Assembly: GCA_963693365.1 (NCBI GenBank)
Contig: CAVNZM010000005.1
Location: forward strand, 12,462,001-12,526,000
Reading direction: 5' to 3'
Source of the DNA: Amoebidium appalachense
Taxonomy: Eukaryota; Ichthyosporea
DNA: 64,000 nt
A model generated the notes under the pieces. The model was not told where the DNA came from. It saw nothing but the letters and a program-made list of their open reading frames with translations, and searched no databases. Position numbers and translations under genes: made by a program. This document shows, one piece after another, positions 35,786 through 48,606 of this stretch (position 1 is its first letter; every line of letters starts with the position of its first letter).

Positions 35786-38207
35786 TTAAAAGGGTTAGAA
35801 TGCCTTGTTTTTTTTTCATGACGGACAACATAAATCAGTCATTGCAAAACAAAGGGCACACACCAGTTTGCCCGCTATCCACCCACCATACGCATGTGTG
35901 TGCAACGACAAGCAGACAGGACTAGGAAGCATTGACATGTTAAAGAGACAGACGGGGGAAGTAAGAAACACCTGTGCATACGGCAAGCACTCGCACGTGT
36001 GTGGAGTATGACAGCCATGCACACAAAAATTTTGCAAAAGACAAATGCAAGAGCCAACACTATCTGTTGCCGTTGCACACACGAGCCTGCCCACTCCCTT
36101 AGATGCCTCACACAGAATACTTGGACAGAAAAGGAAATGGGGGCAAGAGACGAAAAGGCACAAGTGTTCAGACATTCGAGAGCTAAAAGTTAGAACAGGA
36201 CGTAGCCCAGTCAGACAGAATAAGAAAGCAGAAAAAGGTGGCAGGAGGGAGAGAGTGGGGAGAAGGGGGGGGGGAGGGGGGGGAGGGGGGAGGGGGGGGG
36301 GGAGGGAGGGAGGGGAAGAGAGAGAGAGAGGAGAGAGAGTGAGAGAGAGAGAGGGGGGGGGGGGGGGGGAAGGGGGGGGGGAGAGAGAGGGAGCGGGAGG
36401 GAGGGAGGGAGAGAGGGAGCGAGACGTGGGGTTGGTTGGGTGGAGCGGGAGGGGGGGGGGGGGGGGGGGGGGGGGACGGGCGGAGGGAGGGGCGAGAAAC
36501 AGAGACAGGGGAGGGGAGGAAGGGGGGGGGGAAGGAAAGAGAGGGAGGAATGGACGGACGGACAGCAAAGTGGGGGAACCTCAATATTCACAGAAGGGAG
36601 AGAGTGGGGGAGCATGGGGAGGGGGGAGAGAGGGAGAGAGAGGGGGGGACAGGGAGGGGGAGAGGAAAGAAGGAGGGAGTGCGAGAGGGACTCGGAGAGG
36701 GGGACAGGAGAGAAAGAGGGAGGGAGGGACAGAGAGCCGGGGGTGAAGGGGGGAGGGAGGGGAGGAGGGAGGGAACGAGGGAGAGAGAGAGGGAGGGAGG
36801 GTGAGAGAGCGCGGTAGCGGGGAGGGAGGGAGAGGGGAGGGGGGGGAAGGGAGCGGAGGGAGGAAGGGAGGGGGTGGAAAGGGAGAGGGAGACAGAGAGG
36901 GATGGAGCAGGGAGGGGGAGGGGAGGGGCAGAAGGAGGGGGAGGGGGTTAGGGGGGTGGCAGCTGTACAAAAACGACACTCACCATTATTACTGTGGCTT
37001 AGTCGAGCCTGCACGTATACCATGCAAGTCTGGTGGGCCAACTCTGGCCCCAGGCGTGAAACTAAAAACGGGCGTGAACTGTGTATCACGACTAATGAGA
37101 GTTTGAGATGGCTTAGTCTCCATATTTAAGTAGAAATCTTCAAGTAGGCTACACATCCACTCGCAAAAAGGTTGTTATTGCAAAAATGCCGAAATCTGCA
37201 AAATTGAAAAATAGAGAAAATAGAAAAATAGAGAGCAACGTTGCAATGACATAATGCGATTATTTGTCTATATATCTCGTTTTATCCAGAAATTGTGAAA
37301 ATACGACTGGGGAGATATGCAAAATTGAGAAAAAGGAAAAGCGGAAATAGCCAGATTGATTTGCTCATTTCGGAATGGGATATGGCGATAGATTGTTCAT
37401 ATGTTTCTTGATATTTATATCTTTGTATTTCTATGAATTACATATTGGCAATACATTAATAATGCGTTCATAGTGCAACTACAATGCGAAAATACAGTAT
37501 TATCCATATCATTATCTGTATTTTTGATATTATTTGGTTGTTATTGTAATATTGCCCGGGTATAATTGATATTGGCAATACGTCTATAATGCTAGCGCAA
37601 TAGTAATGCAATGGTAATGTAATGGCACTCTAATTTATTGGCGATATTGATGTAACATATACTGGATAATATATTCATATCAGCGGGATATCGACAATAG
37701 AGGGTATTGGTACTGTATTACCATTGACAATACCAAAGCAATATTATTGCAATATGGCGTTCCTATTGGCGGCAAGGGGTTCTATTGCCAATATCGCCAA
37801 TGGCTCCAATAGCAAAAAATACGTTGGCAATACTTCCGGGAAGTTTGCTGATAAAGTTTATTACCTCCATATCATGGACCAGGGACCACGGTGCGCGTAC
37901 ATCCAATAATAATGAGCAAAATGCCAAACTTTTCAGCAGTGTGATTTTAATCCAATCGGAATAGCTTATGTACCTGCTCCAATCAATCCCTGTTCTCCTA
38001 AAATTTAAAGCATGCAGACACCCGAGCTGTCTCAAGCTTGCGCGCAGCTAGCTCCATGATATGGATCCATTTGCATTTAAATGAACCAGCATGCACCGAA
38101 ACAGCAACACTCCACAAAGTGCACCATTCAAATTTGTCGATGAGCTTGAAGGGCATAGTTTCTTCAATCAACCATTTCACTCCCTCACCCACCCAAACGT
38201 AAAAAAA
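35211..38207. repeat. GT, GGGA and G-run repeats plus inverted TTGGCAATA block
   Basis: (GT)n at 35354-35455, GGT/G-run at about 35720-35784, a long GA/GGGA-rich stretch (36240-36960) and an AT-rich region (37140-37870) that is in part an inverted copy of 34137-34200 and of the 29520 block. The long Arg/Glu/Gly ORFs of 36.0-37.1 kb are products of the GA-rich sequence. Confidence 0.65.
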
Positions 38208-39804
38208 ATGTCCACAGACACTCTCGGTGGTACGGGGCCCTACCCAGGCTATGATGGCGAGCAGCGTGGGGAGCTTCGTCCTATGATAGCGGCCGAAAGT
38301 CGCCTCATCTACCGCACGGCGCTCGCTGAACGCTACAAGACATGGATGTGGCTAAAGGCAATTTTCTGCCTTGATTTTTGCTCGTGTATGATGATGGATA
38401 AGATCTTCAAGTCGTCGCATGTGTCCGTCTACACCAACAAGGTGTGCACATACATGCATGACTTGCTTGCGATGCATCTCCTGCTTGCGCATGCCTGCCT
38501 GTACATGTAATGCATATATCATCATGATGCATCTCCTGCTTGCCTGCCTGTACGAATACATGTACCTAATGCATATATCATCATGATGCTGCTGCTGCCA
38601 TCCGTTAACATGGACCTAGTATGGTAACTTGGTCAATAAAAGTAACCATAGATAATGTCAATAAAAGTAGCTTTTTTTGTTTTTGTTTGTGTTTTTTTAT
38701 TATTGATATCCGGCCGTTTCACTCCCAAATAAGGGAGCTACCGTCTACCACTCCACGTACCGGCTGTACTCTAGGCGAGGATTTAGCGGTCGTATCATCA
38801 CTAACACACCACTATTTATCCTAGACAATAATGTACAAACTTTGCCCAGGGCACTGCCCTGCAGCCATGCTAGTGGGAATAATAAAAACTATAGTGGCAT
38901 TCAAAATACTAGATAGGCTAACAATTAACTCCATCATCACCGTTTCTCTGCAGATTGAGTACAACTACCCCAGGACCGGCCTTGGGCTCTGCTGCTGCGG
39001 TGTCAAGGACGATGCCCGCGTCATCTACCTCGACAATAAGGTAAAAACCAAGTGCATGATACTATGCAATCAACATATACCCCCCCCCCCCCCCCCCCCC
39101 CCCCCCCGCGGTGCACACACACACACGACACACACTTCCACCCACCTACCCTACCCACCCGTCCCCGGCCTACCCCCCCCCCCCCCCCCCCCCCCACATC
39201 CCCCCTCTTCCGGAGTCCCCTCTGCCGCATCCCTCCCTGGCCCGGCCGCGGGTCTCTCCAATAGTAATTTGACACGCATGATTGTCTTCCCCGGGAAAAA
39301 AAAACGAAGTCAAAGCAATGAAAACTTTGAAACCGTTATTTTTTGAAAATTTCGGAAACGCGTGTTCGCGGGGTGTAACCGACCCCGGATCCGAGGCCCC
39401 TTGAAGTAGCATATATAGATCACGAGTCACCCATAGTATAAAAAACGCCAACATAAATTAACGCAAGTTCAAATTCGCCCCCGCAGGTGACCAAAAAGGT
39501 CAGCAAGGCCGGCTGCTGCACTCCCTGCTGCACCCACTGCTCGTGCTGCCCCACGTGCTTTGACATGTGCGGTGACTCCCTCATCCTCCACGGCAACACC
39601 TTCCCCTGCTGCTTTACGCGTTTCGACGGGCTGAAAGACGCAGACACCCTCGCGCAAAAAATCAACAGTGCACAGGAGAAGGTGAAACACCTGCCTTCGA
39701 CACCGGTGATTGGACGGCAGCCCCCGCAAATGAGGTCTATGGATAGTCTGGGTTCGTCGTCCCAGCAGCTGGGAGCAGACGCCAAGAAGAGGCAGAATGT
39801 TTGA
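38208..39804 (+). CDS. Uncharacterised cysteine-rich protein, three exons
   Basis: Exons 38208-38441, 38954-39040 and 39487-39804 (TGA) join in phase 0 into 212 residues. The N-terminal half is charged and helical (GELRPMIAAESRLIYRTALA). A core follows: HVSVYTNKIEYNYPRTGLG, LCCCGV, DDARVIYLDNKV, then a dense cysteine patch CCTPCCTHCSCCPTC, CGDSLILHG and FPCCF. The C-terminus is a helix DADTLAQKINSAQEK and a polar tail. Alternating beta-like segments followed by a DADxLAxxIN helix suggest a small PH-like fold, but I cannot name the family. Clustered CC pairs could bind metal or be palmitoylated. There is no signal peptide, so it is probably cytosolic or membrane-attached. Intron 2 carries long C-runs and CA repeats. 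Confidence 0.75.
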
Positions 39805-40205
39805 GATATACATAATTTTACATTGGATAAAGAGGAATGAGATAATCAATACAATCCGGGGAAGGAAAATGCAGGTTCGAATGGTGCAGTTAACCTGTGA
39901 CGTTGTACCATCTATATGTACTAATTATTCGTTAGAATCGCAAGGTCAGGAAATTTAAAGTGTCCACTTACTAGGTGTCGGGTAACTAGGCTAGCGCTAC
40001 ATGTACAATCATATCGACGTACTATTGCTCAGTGCATAGACTATAAATGCTCTTCATGTGTGGCTTGATTTTTTCATGTTGCTTGGTGACCTACAGCGAA
40101 AATAAAGTCGGCCATTTTCAGAGAGCGTTTTTGCATATTCCAATGTACATGCAACTAGGATCCCTAACTGATACTCGGAGTCCAGCCATGAATTATGGCA
40201 GTTTA

Positions 40206-40237
<32 letters not shown>

Positions 40238-41159
40238 ACACACACACACACACACACCACTCACCCACCCCACTTCCCTCCCTATATGACGGGCAACCGT
40301 TGCACAAAAATCATGATACAACGAGAACTGATGACCCCCCCCCCCCCCCCCCCCCCCCCCCTCAACACACACACACACACACACACACGCACGCACACAC
40401 ACACCACTCACCCACCCCACTTCCCTCCCTATATGACGGGCAGCCGTTGCACAATTATGTATAACGAGAACTGATGAAACCCTCCCCTCTCCCCCACCCC
40501 CGTCACAGCCTCCCTCCCCCCCCTCCCCCCTCATTTAATGGAAAAATCAGTTGTAATAGAATGCACATATGGTGTTAATGAACACCCCTTAGAAACATCC
40601 CGCTCTCCGTACAGCACATACACTTTTGAGCCCCCCCTAAGCAAACATCCGTTATCTTTAATGCACATTCATGTGCCCACGGGGCCTTAGTTCGACATCC
40701 GATGTACATACAATACATTTACGAACCCTCCCAAAGTAAAACAGCATCTGCGCACTTTCTCCAGTCGACTCTCTCTCTCCGAGGCCCTCTCTAAGGCTCC
40801 CCCCCCCCCCCCCCCCCCCAAACACACGCACACACACACACACACACAATTATGCACACATGCACATGACACAAACACACCAGCAGCACACCGTAGCACA
40901 CGTGCACGCGCGCATGCACATGCACAGGCCGGAACACACACACACCCACACACACCCACACACTAGCCCACACACGCCCCTTGCATGATGAATCGCTAGT
41001 CTCAGGCTTTTGATGCACACCGTAATATAAACCAACACCCACGGGGAAGCTGCATAGGGGTGGACAAAACAGGCGCAACTTAGTGAAATACGAAAAGTGA
41101 AAATACGAAAAGTGAAAATACGAAAAGTGAATGATACGAGAAGTGTACATAGATTACTG
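39805..41159. other. Spacer with duplicated C-run/CA-repeat unit
   Basis: A ~130-bp unit (C-run, CACACA tract, CACTCACCCACCCCACTTCC, then TATATGACGGGCA.CCGTTGC) occurs twice, at about 40206-40320 and 40335-40460. The rest is CA repeats and unique sequence. No gene seen. Confidence 0.6.
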
Positions 41160-41825
41160 CACACTCATGTTATCTAACTGCGATATACAGCTTGCGGCAG
41201 ATAATCTAGATATGGGGCTAGATAACCTGCACGCTTACACTCCACTGATATAAATATATTAATTAGATAGCTTGCACTCAGGTTGCCTGTATGTGATAGA
41301 TAACCTTCACCCAGATCATCTAAAATTGGGTTAGATAACTCGTACTCAAGTCATACAACTGTGCTAGATAACTCGAGCTTCCGCTCAATTTCTCTTTATT
41401 GGGGGTAGATAATTTACCCTCGTATCATCTAAATGTGATAGATAACTTACACTCATGTTATCTAATGTCGTAGATAGGTTTACATTATGTATCCACTTGG
41501 AGGTAGATAACCTGGTTGTGGGATAACTACCCTCGTGTGGGTAGAATGATGAATCGAGTGTCGGCTATATCTACCGCACCTGTGGGAGATAGATGGCACG
41601 GGGTATGCAATCTCCTTAGCTTAATAGAGAAGAGAACAGAGTGTTTGTTATCTACACCATTTAAATAAACCGAACGTAATTTATCTACGACATTTAGATA
41701 GCCCGTGTGGTTTTTATCTACCACATTTAGATAACCAGAACGTAAACCTATCTACGACATTAGATAACATGAGTGTAAGTTATCTATCACATTTAGATGA
41801 TACGAGGGTAAATTAGGTTTATATA
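41160..41825. repeat. TAGATAAC-rich region with a perfect 73-bp inverted repeat
   Basis: TAGATAAC or its complement recurs about every 30-40 bp. The arms 41411-41483 and 41742-41814 are exact reverse complements (73 bp each) around a 258-bp centre that itself contains partly complementary TAGATAAC units. Confidence 0.9.
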
Positions 41826-42371
41826 TGGGAGGGGCTTAAAACACAGGGCAGGGGTTGAGGCAGGCAGGCAGGCAGGCACGAGTCGGGGTGGGTCTGTGTG
41901 TAGGTCACAGTTTGCGGGGAGGGTGGTAGCCTATGATGAGGGGGGGCTCACCGCAGGGGGGGGGGGGGGGGTTCTAGAATGGCACACTCGGATATGGGTG
42001 TTTGTGTCCACATTCGGAGACATGTGACCGTTACCAAGTTGTGCCTGTGTGCCTTTTGGGGAGGGGCGGGAGGGGGGAGGGGGAGGGGGGGGGGGGGTTG
42101 TCTGGGTGTGGGTCTGGCTATGTCTGAGCGTGAGCTCTGTGGGCTTGGGGAGTGTTGATGGCACACATGCGGGAGCGGAAGGGCAAATAGATGGTGGTGG
42201 TGGCGGGAGGGGAGGGGGGGGGGGGGGGAGGGGGGGATGTGTGCATGTGTGCATGTGGGGGGAGAAGGGGGGGGGGGGGGGGGGTATAGGAAGCCAACAG
42301 GAAAAGGAGGGGGGGGGGGGAGGGAAGGTTTGGAACCAGACACCAAGAAAACAAAAAGTCGTACCAGAACA

Positions 42372-42377
42372 CTAGAA

Positions 42378-42410
<33 letters not shown>

Positions 42411-42721
42411 AGGTCACAGGTGCGTATTATGCCGTGAGCCAGCAATTGCGACTCATCGGCCTGGGCTCAAAATATCTGAAGTCAGCAGGTAAACATCATG
42501 TATCATCCAACCTCCCCCCCCCCCCCCCCCCCCCTCCACCCCCTCCCCTCTCTCTTCCCCCTCCCCCTTCCCCCCCTATCCCCCCTCGCTACCATGTGTC
42601 TGTACATGTGCCTGCAGGCGTTAAGTGAAAATACAGTAGGTTCTGAGATTGAGTACGAATGGAATGAAAAGGCAAAGGGAATCACAATCACCGGAATCAC
42701 AAATGCAGAGAGGAACGAATA
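42372..42721 (+). CDS. Possible 3' exons of an unidentified gene
   Basis: After a G-run, an acceptor-like TCACAG (42419) leads into AYYAVSQQLRLIGLGSKYLK, ending at donor GTAAAC (42490). After a C-run intron, acceptor CTGCAG (42617) opens ALSENTVGSEIEYEWNEKAK and GITITGITNAERNE with TAG at 42719-42721. Both pieces look like real protein, but the junction is not phase-compatible as written: the first ends with one extra base and the second starts in phase 0. Either a base is missing or they are not joined. No family is recognised. Confidence 0.3.
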
Positions 42722-43530
42722 GGGTACGGAGGAGGTAATATGGTTCGAGGCCTGGCCGGTATACGAACGGTGGTGGTGGCGGTGGTGGTGGTGGTGGGGG
42801 GGGGGGGGGGGGGGGGGGGGAAGATTCAGGAGGGGAGGCAGGGGAAGGGGGGTTCGGGGGGGGGGGGTTCCGGGGGGGGGGGAGGGGGAGAAGGGGACGG
42901 GGATTCGACCCAGGTCACCACACTCATGTTCAGGCAGATAGGGTCTACCATTTGCATGCTTGGACACACCCCTTTAACCCCGCCCCCCCCCCCCCCCCCT
43001 TTGCCTCCCCCCCCTCCGCCCCCCCTGCCCCCCCCCCCCCCTGCACCACCCACCCACCCTCAGTCAAGCTTTGTTCCCGCTTGGCACAGCTTACGACTTC
43101 AGTGTGTTGGCTAGAGTGCCCCCCCCCCCCCCCCCCCCCCCCCTCCAACTCCCACCCGTGCTAACCCATAGGCACACACACATTTTTGACACACACATCT
43201 CTCTATGCATAGCCGCCAAAAAAAAATATATACCACAACACACACACATTTCCGCATAGTTAGGTATCCCCCCCCCCCCCCCCCCCCCCCCCTAAAAAAA
43301 AAGAAAAGAAAATACAAAAGAAAGAAACACACACACAATCCTCCTTTTACCCAATATATGAGTGCGTGAGTCCCCGCCCCCCTCTGTCGACCAAAGACAC
43401 TCCAACCCCCCCCCCCCCCCCCCCCCCCGGCTACCGTTCTCAGTATCCCCCTCTCTTCCCCCCCCATAATTCCGGGCCGCCCCTCCCCCCCCCCCCCCCC
43501 CCCCCTCCCCCCCTCCCCTCCCCTCCTCCT

Positions 43531-43572
<42 letters not shown>

Positions 43573-43940
43573 AAAAGTTCTGCCTCCTTTCTCTCAGACT
43601 TATCCACTCAAGTCCTCCGCCAGCCCAAACCCCCCTTGCCCTGTGTCCCCTTACTCGTTCTGGCGGAGCAGAGTAAAAAGTGGTTCAAGACCTTCAATAC
43701 CTATCAAATATTCAATTTGATTTATTTGATTATTACTATCTCAATTGGTAGAGCACTGGTAGTGTTTTGTAACGAGATGATATGGGTTGGTTTGCCGGTG
43801 TGCCAAGAGCATAAGACTTCTGTCTGCGATAAGGTCCCTTACCAAGCAAACAGGATCCTTCCAGCGAAAGTCTATCCTCAATGTGGGTGTAGATATCTAT
43901 TATCCCCATGGGGGAAGATAACCTGCATTATATACCCCCT
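42722..43940. repeat. G-run and C-run rich spacer
   Basis: Several G-runs (42797-42820, 42847-42890) and C-runs (42980-43000, 43120-43143, 43268-43292, 43407-43428, 43485-43505, 43535-43570). The 43600-43940 part is unique. The proline- or glycine-rich ORFs are homopolymer products. Confidence 0.7.
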
Positions 43941-44625
43941 TAATTGTAGGTAATCTAGCTGTAGGCTATCTACTGAGATATCCTGGCTATAGGTTATCTC
44001 CCGTGATATCTGGGTTATAACCGTGATATCCTGGTTGTGGGTTGTCTGCTGAGATATTATGGTTGTAGGTTGTCTACTGAGATATCCCGGTTACAAGTGT
44101 CTAATGGGATATCCCGGTTGTAAGTGTCTACTGAGATATCCCGGTTGTAAGTTGGCTACCGAGATATCATGGTTGTAGGTTATGTACATAGAAGGATCTG
44201 GTTGTAGGTTATCTACTGAGATATCCTGGTTGTAGAATACTTACTAAGATATCCTGGTTGTATACTACGTCGGTCGAGTCTACCAGCGGGTATAGATGAT
44301 CACATTGTGGGGTCGTGTATACGGACCGTCCCACGCTCCTGTGGGCATTATATCCTGCGGGAGTAGATAAACTGAGTGTAGATGATAGCCCTGGTGTAGA
44401 TTATCTACCCCCACGCTTATAAAACCGGAGCATAAGTTATCTACCGTACCCCCACACTTAGATAGCCTGAGCGTAGTTATCTAACCTAAATAAATTGAAT
44501 GTGTGGTAACATATCCCCACGTGTACAAGGATAGATGGCCCGGGTTACTGCGTATATGTAAACCCGTGGGAGTAGATGGTCACAGTCGTGGGTTATCTAC
44601 CCCAGTGTGTGTTTGCCACGGCGTG
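43941..44625. repeat. GATATCC.GGTTGTAGGTT tandem array
   Basis: About ten imperfect copies of a ~33-bp unit (GAGATATCCTGGTTGTAGGT plus TATCTACT) from about 43960 to 44270, then diverged TAGATAAC/TTATCTAC-type motifs to 44625. The TATCTAC core matches the 41.2-41.8 kb region. Confidence 0.85.
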
Positions 44626-45034
44626 TATCTAGGGGTATTAGTGATACAGAGGACGTGTGTGGGCTAATTTTTGTGTGTGTGTGTGTGCGTACGCGCGTGT
44701 GGGCATGGGTGGGTGGGTGTTTCATGTGTGTGGATTTAGGTAGGTGTGTTGGTGACAGTGTGTGCATGCGTGTATGCGCGCGCGTGTGTGCATGGGCGTG
44801 CGCGCGCGTGTGTGTGTGTGTGCGTGCGTGTGTGTATGTATGTATGTGTGTGTGTGTGTGCGTGTGTGTGTGGGCGTGTGTGTTTGTGTGTACGTGTGTG
44901 TGTTTGTATGTGTGTATGTGTGTGTGTGCGGGGGGGTAAGGGGGGGGTTGACGGCATGTGTGTGTGTGTGTGAATGCGTGTGTGTTTTTGAATGTGTTTG
45001 TACGTCACGGTGGAGGGGTGGGCAGGAAGGTGGG

Positions 45035-45070
<36 letters not shown>

Positions 45071-45533
45071 GACGGGTGTGTGTTTGTGTATGTGCGTGGG
45101 TGTGGGTGTACGGTGTGTGTGTGTGTGTCACAGTGTGTGTGTGTGTCACAATCTCTGTGTGTGTGTGCGGGTGCCTGTGTGTATGTGTGTGTATGGTGTG
45201 TGTTTGTGTGTGTGTGTGTGCATGCCGTGCGCGCGTGTATGTGTGTGCGTGTGTGTGTGTATGTGTGTGTATGCGTGTGTGTGTGTGGGTGTGTGTGTGT
45301 ATGTTTGGGTGTGTGTGTGTGTGTGCTGTTGAGGTGTCCCGGCATGTGTATGCATATAGTGTATGTGCCATGCTATGTACACGGCACTGTGTGCGTATGG
45401 GAGGGTGGGGGGGGGGGGGGGGGGGGGGGGTTACTTTTTCACGTGATGTGCATGCTTCATCCACGTGCTTGTAACTCCGACACATCAGCAGTGCACCACT
45501 CCTTCCCCCCCCCCCCCCCCTTTCTCTCCCCCC

Positions 45534-45572
<39 letters not shown>

Positions 45573-46262
45573 ACCACCACCACCACCACCACCACCACCA
45601 CCACACACACACACACACACACAAATCTAATAATGAATGAAAATATACAACCAAAATACCCGTTGAAATGAAGCAGCGCCCAAAAAAGGAGAGGAAAAAA
45701 AAAAAAAAACCCCGGATACAAGCGGCGGAGTATTCAACATGCCCAACAAAGCAACTTGAACCGACTCATGTTGATGGCTCCCGGTGACCAGGAGCGAAGT
45801 TGCGATGTTTTCTCTTCTTCTCTCTCTCCCTCTCAGTCTCTCTCTCGCGGCTTCCCCCCCCCCCCCCCCCCCCCCCCTCCCCCCCTCCTCTCCCTTACCC
45901 CCCCGTCACTACCGGCCAAAAATAAAACTAAAAAAACCATTATCATTTCCGTACCAACCTTCACCACCTACCGCCAGTCTCCCTCAGCAAGAGTCTTCAA
46001 TGGCAGCCTGGTGGCCTATCAACGATGATATGCTAGCAAGAGGCAAAAATATTTTTACCCTCCCCTCCCCTCCCCCCTCCTCCTCCTCCTCCCCCCCACC
46101 CCCTTCCCCCCCGCCCGGACCCTCCCCCCCCATCCCCCCCCCCCCCCCCCCCCCCCCCCCAAAGAAATTTTTTAAAAACCGAATAAGAAAGACATAGAAT
46201 TGGAAGAAAAGAAAAGGAATCTACGCATGCAAGTACGACATCGGTGAGCCCCGGATCGTAAG

Positions 46263-46303
<41 letters not shown>

Positions 46304-47161
46304 TACCTTTTTTTTTTTCTCCCCGAAGTCACCCCTAGGCATTGAGCAAATGACTTCACGGAACTATTATTAGACTTTGCCGACACTGAACACCCGGTGC
46401 AGGGGGCTCCGTATTAATGGGACTCTGCAACTTGTGCACGATGGTGTGATCATATGATATGTATGGAAGCCCATCGCGGAGTGTCGAGAAGCACTTTACC
46501 CGCGGGGGGGGGGGGGGGGGGGGAGGGGGGGGGGGGGGGGGGGGGGGGACAGGGGGGGGGGAGGGGGGGGGGGAGATGGGTGAGTTCAGGAAGTGTCTCA
46601 GGGAAGCTCAAGCTTGGTCCGTTATACAACCGAAACTTGAAATGCACCAACCTCATAGTATACCGGGCTGCTGCCGCCGGTTTGTATGTAGACGCCTAAA
46701 TGGACAACACATGTACAACTGCAATGATCAACCTGTTTTATCTTTTATTGCGTGTTAATTCAAAAACTCCCGGAGGCACACCATCATGGGAGCTACCGCC
46801 CTGCTCTACACTCAATTGTTGTAGTATCTAAATATACGGTAAAAATAGCAATTTGAAGGCCAGGCCCCACTCCAAGGTGCTCTAGCTACATTGGGGTGTC
46901 AATAGACACATGCACTAACAAGCTTAAAGTACTCTGTGACAGTAACACCGAGGAGCTATATACTCCTGGTTTCCGAGCCAGAGACTCTTTTCTGTTTTTT
47001 GCATGGTGGTAAAGTCCCGCTCAGGCAACACAGCCAGTCACTAACATGAACACACCACACCAAGCTAGCGGGAGTCACATCCACTCATGGACACAGCTAG
47101 CACAAATCAAAAAATAAAAATAAATAAATCATGGAAAAAACTGGCAGAAATCCAGCAAAGC
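44626..47161. repeat. GT repeats and long C/G-runs
   Basis: GT-rich 44660-45340, C-runs at 45538-45572 and 46265-46303, a G-run block at 46504-46575, then unique sequence to 47161. The 46580-46760 segment is open in one frame but shows no recognisable family. Confidence 0.65.
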
Positions 47162-48555
47162 TCATGCCAGAATACCATTAATATTGAACATAGCAAAATA
47201 TGCCAAAGAACACACACCGAGCCCCAGATATGCTGCGTACGGCAGCAGCCTCACTGTTTCTCCGCTACTGTTAGCGTTGTTGTTTGTCGCACTGTTGTCC
47301 GTTGGGGTCCACGCCGACCATGGGGCCGGGGCCGGACAGCTGGGGAGAGTGCAGGACGTAGATGAGGTGGAAGCCCCGCTGCAGCTCAGCGTGTCGGTGT
47401 TCTTGATGCAGGTGCGCGTCAAGGCCTGCAAGGGTTATAATGAATTTACTTTTGGTGGATCGCTGAATACTATTAAAGTTTCATTGGCTGTCCTTCACCT
47501 GGGCGAATTCAACTCGGACTCGAGTTGGGTGCATGTGCATGTGAATGATACTCATCATGGGTGGGTGGAACATACATAAGTAAGGAGAGCTTCGCAACGG
47601 CCCAGTGACCTCAATAAGTATATTGGACACTGAGGGCGCATTCACCTATCATCGAACGGTAGAAGCACACTCTCGGACAGATACTAGCAGTTATGGCGGC
47701 GGCAGCAGCAATAATTACAACTAGAGTCGTAATCCATTCACTTATGATATATAATAGTTGTGCAGTTTCCAGACACAACAACACTTGCCTGTGTCCCGGT
47801 GCCGCAGGTGACCGAGCAACCACCAGTGTTGGTCCACGAGCTCCACGAGGCAGTCGATTTCACGGGCGTAACGAGTCTCCGGACGCTAATCTGGCACGTA
47901 GGGTTCTTGGTTTTGTCCACGTTACCGGTGAAGTTATCCCTATATACGGCTATAGTTGCAGTGTCTGATGACGACATGCTATTCAATACGGCCTCGATCG
48001 TTATGGACACGTCCAGAAGAAGATCATTACCGATGTTTGCTGGCTCATGGTCCCATAGTCTGAAGGTGACAGTGTTTGCACGTGCCACGTTGTAGAATGG
48101 TTTCTTGTCAGTCCATGAGGGAGTGCTGGTGTCTCCTTGCCAAATCGACACATGCTTGTATTTAAAGCCGTTCGTGTATACCTCATAATAGGGATCAACG
48201 CTGGTTTCAGCCAAAAATCCTGGTGCACCAAATATACCCGAACACTTCACTGCTTCGATGCCTAAGGATTCTTCCCCGATGCGGTAGCTCCGCGCCGCAG
48301 TCTGCATATGAGTTCACGGTGGAAAGGGTGCCGGACGTGTAGCAGCAGATATCCTGGGTTATAGCTCATATGATTTGGCCACGGTGTGAAGCTAAGGCTG
48401 CACACTTGCCCTGCATGATAGTAGAGTTATCAATCAACTCATGTAACATTCAAGCGGAATCTGGCCTCATGGTTCAAGGGTCGTGACCGTGAAAGTGCTA
48501 CTGCGGCCACAAAATTCATATACTGTATGAACATGTAACAGTCGTCGATGCATCA

Positions 48556-48606
<51 letters not shown>

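Noticed and set aside
35816-37089. Pro/Ser/Leu-rich and Arg/Glu/Gly-rich long ORFs
   Set aside because: Products of GGGA/GA-rich low-complexity DNA, open on both strands.
44736-45640. Overlapping ORFs of about 290 codons on both strands
   Set aside because: GT microsatellite plus G-run; open on both strands, no domain.
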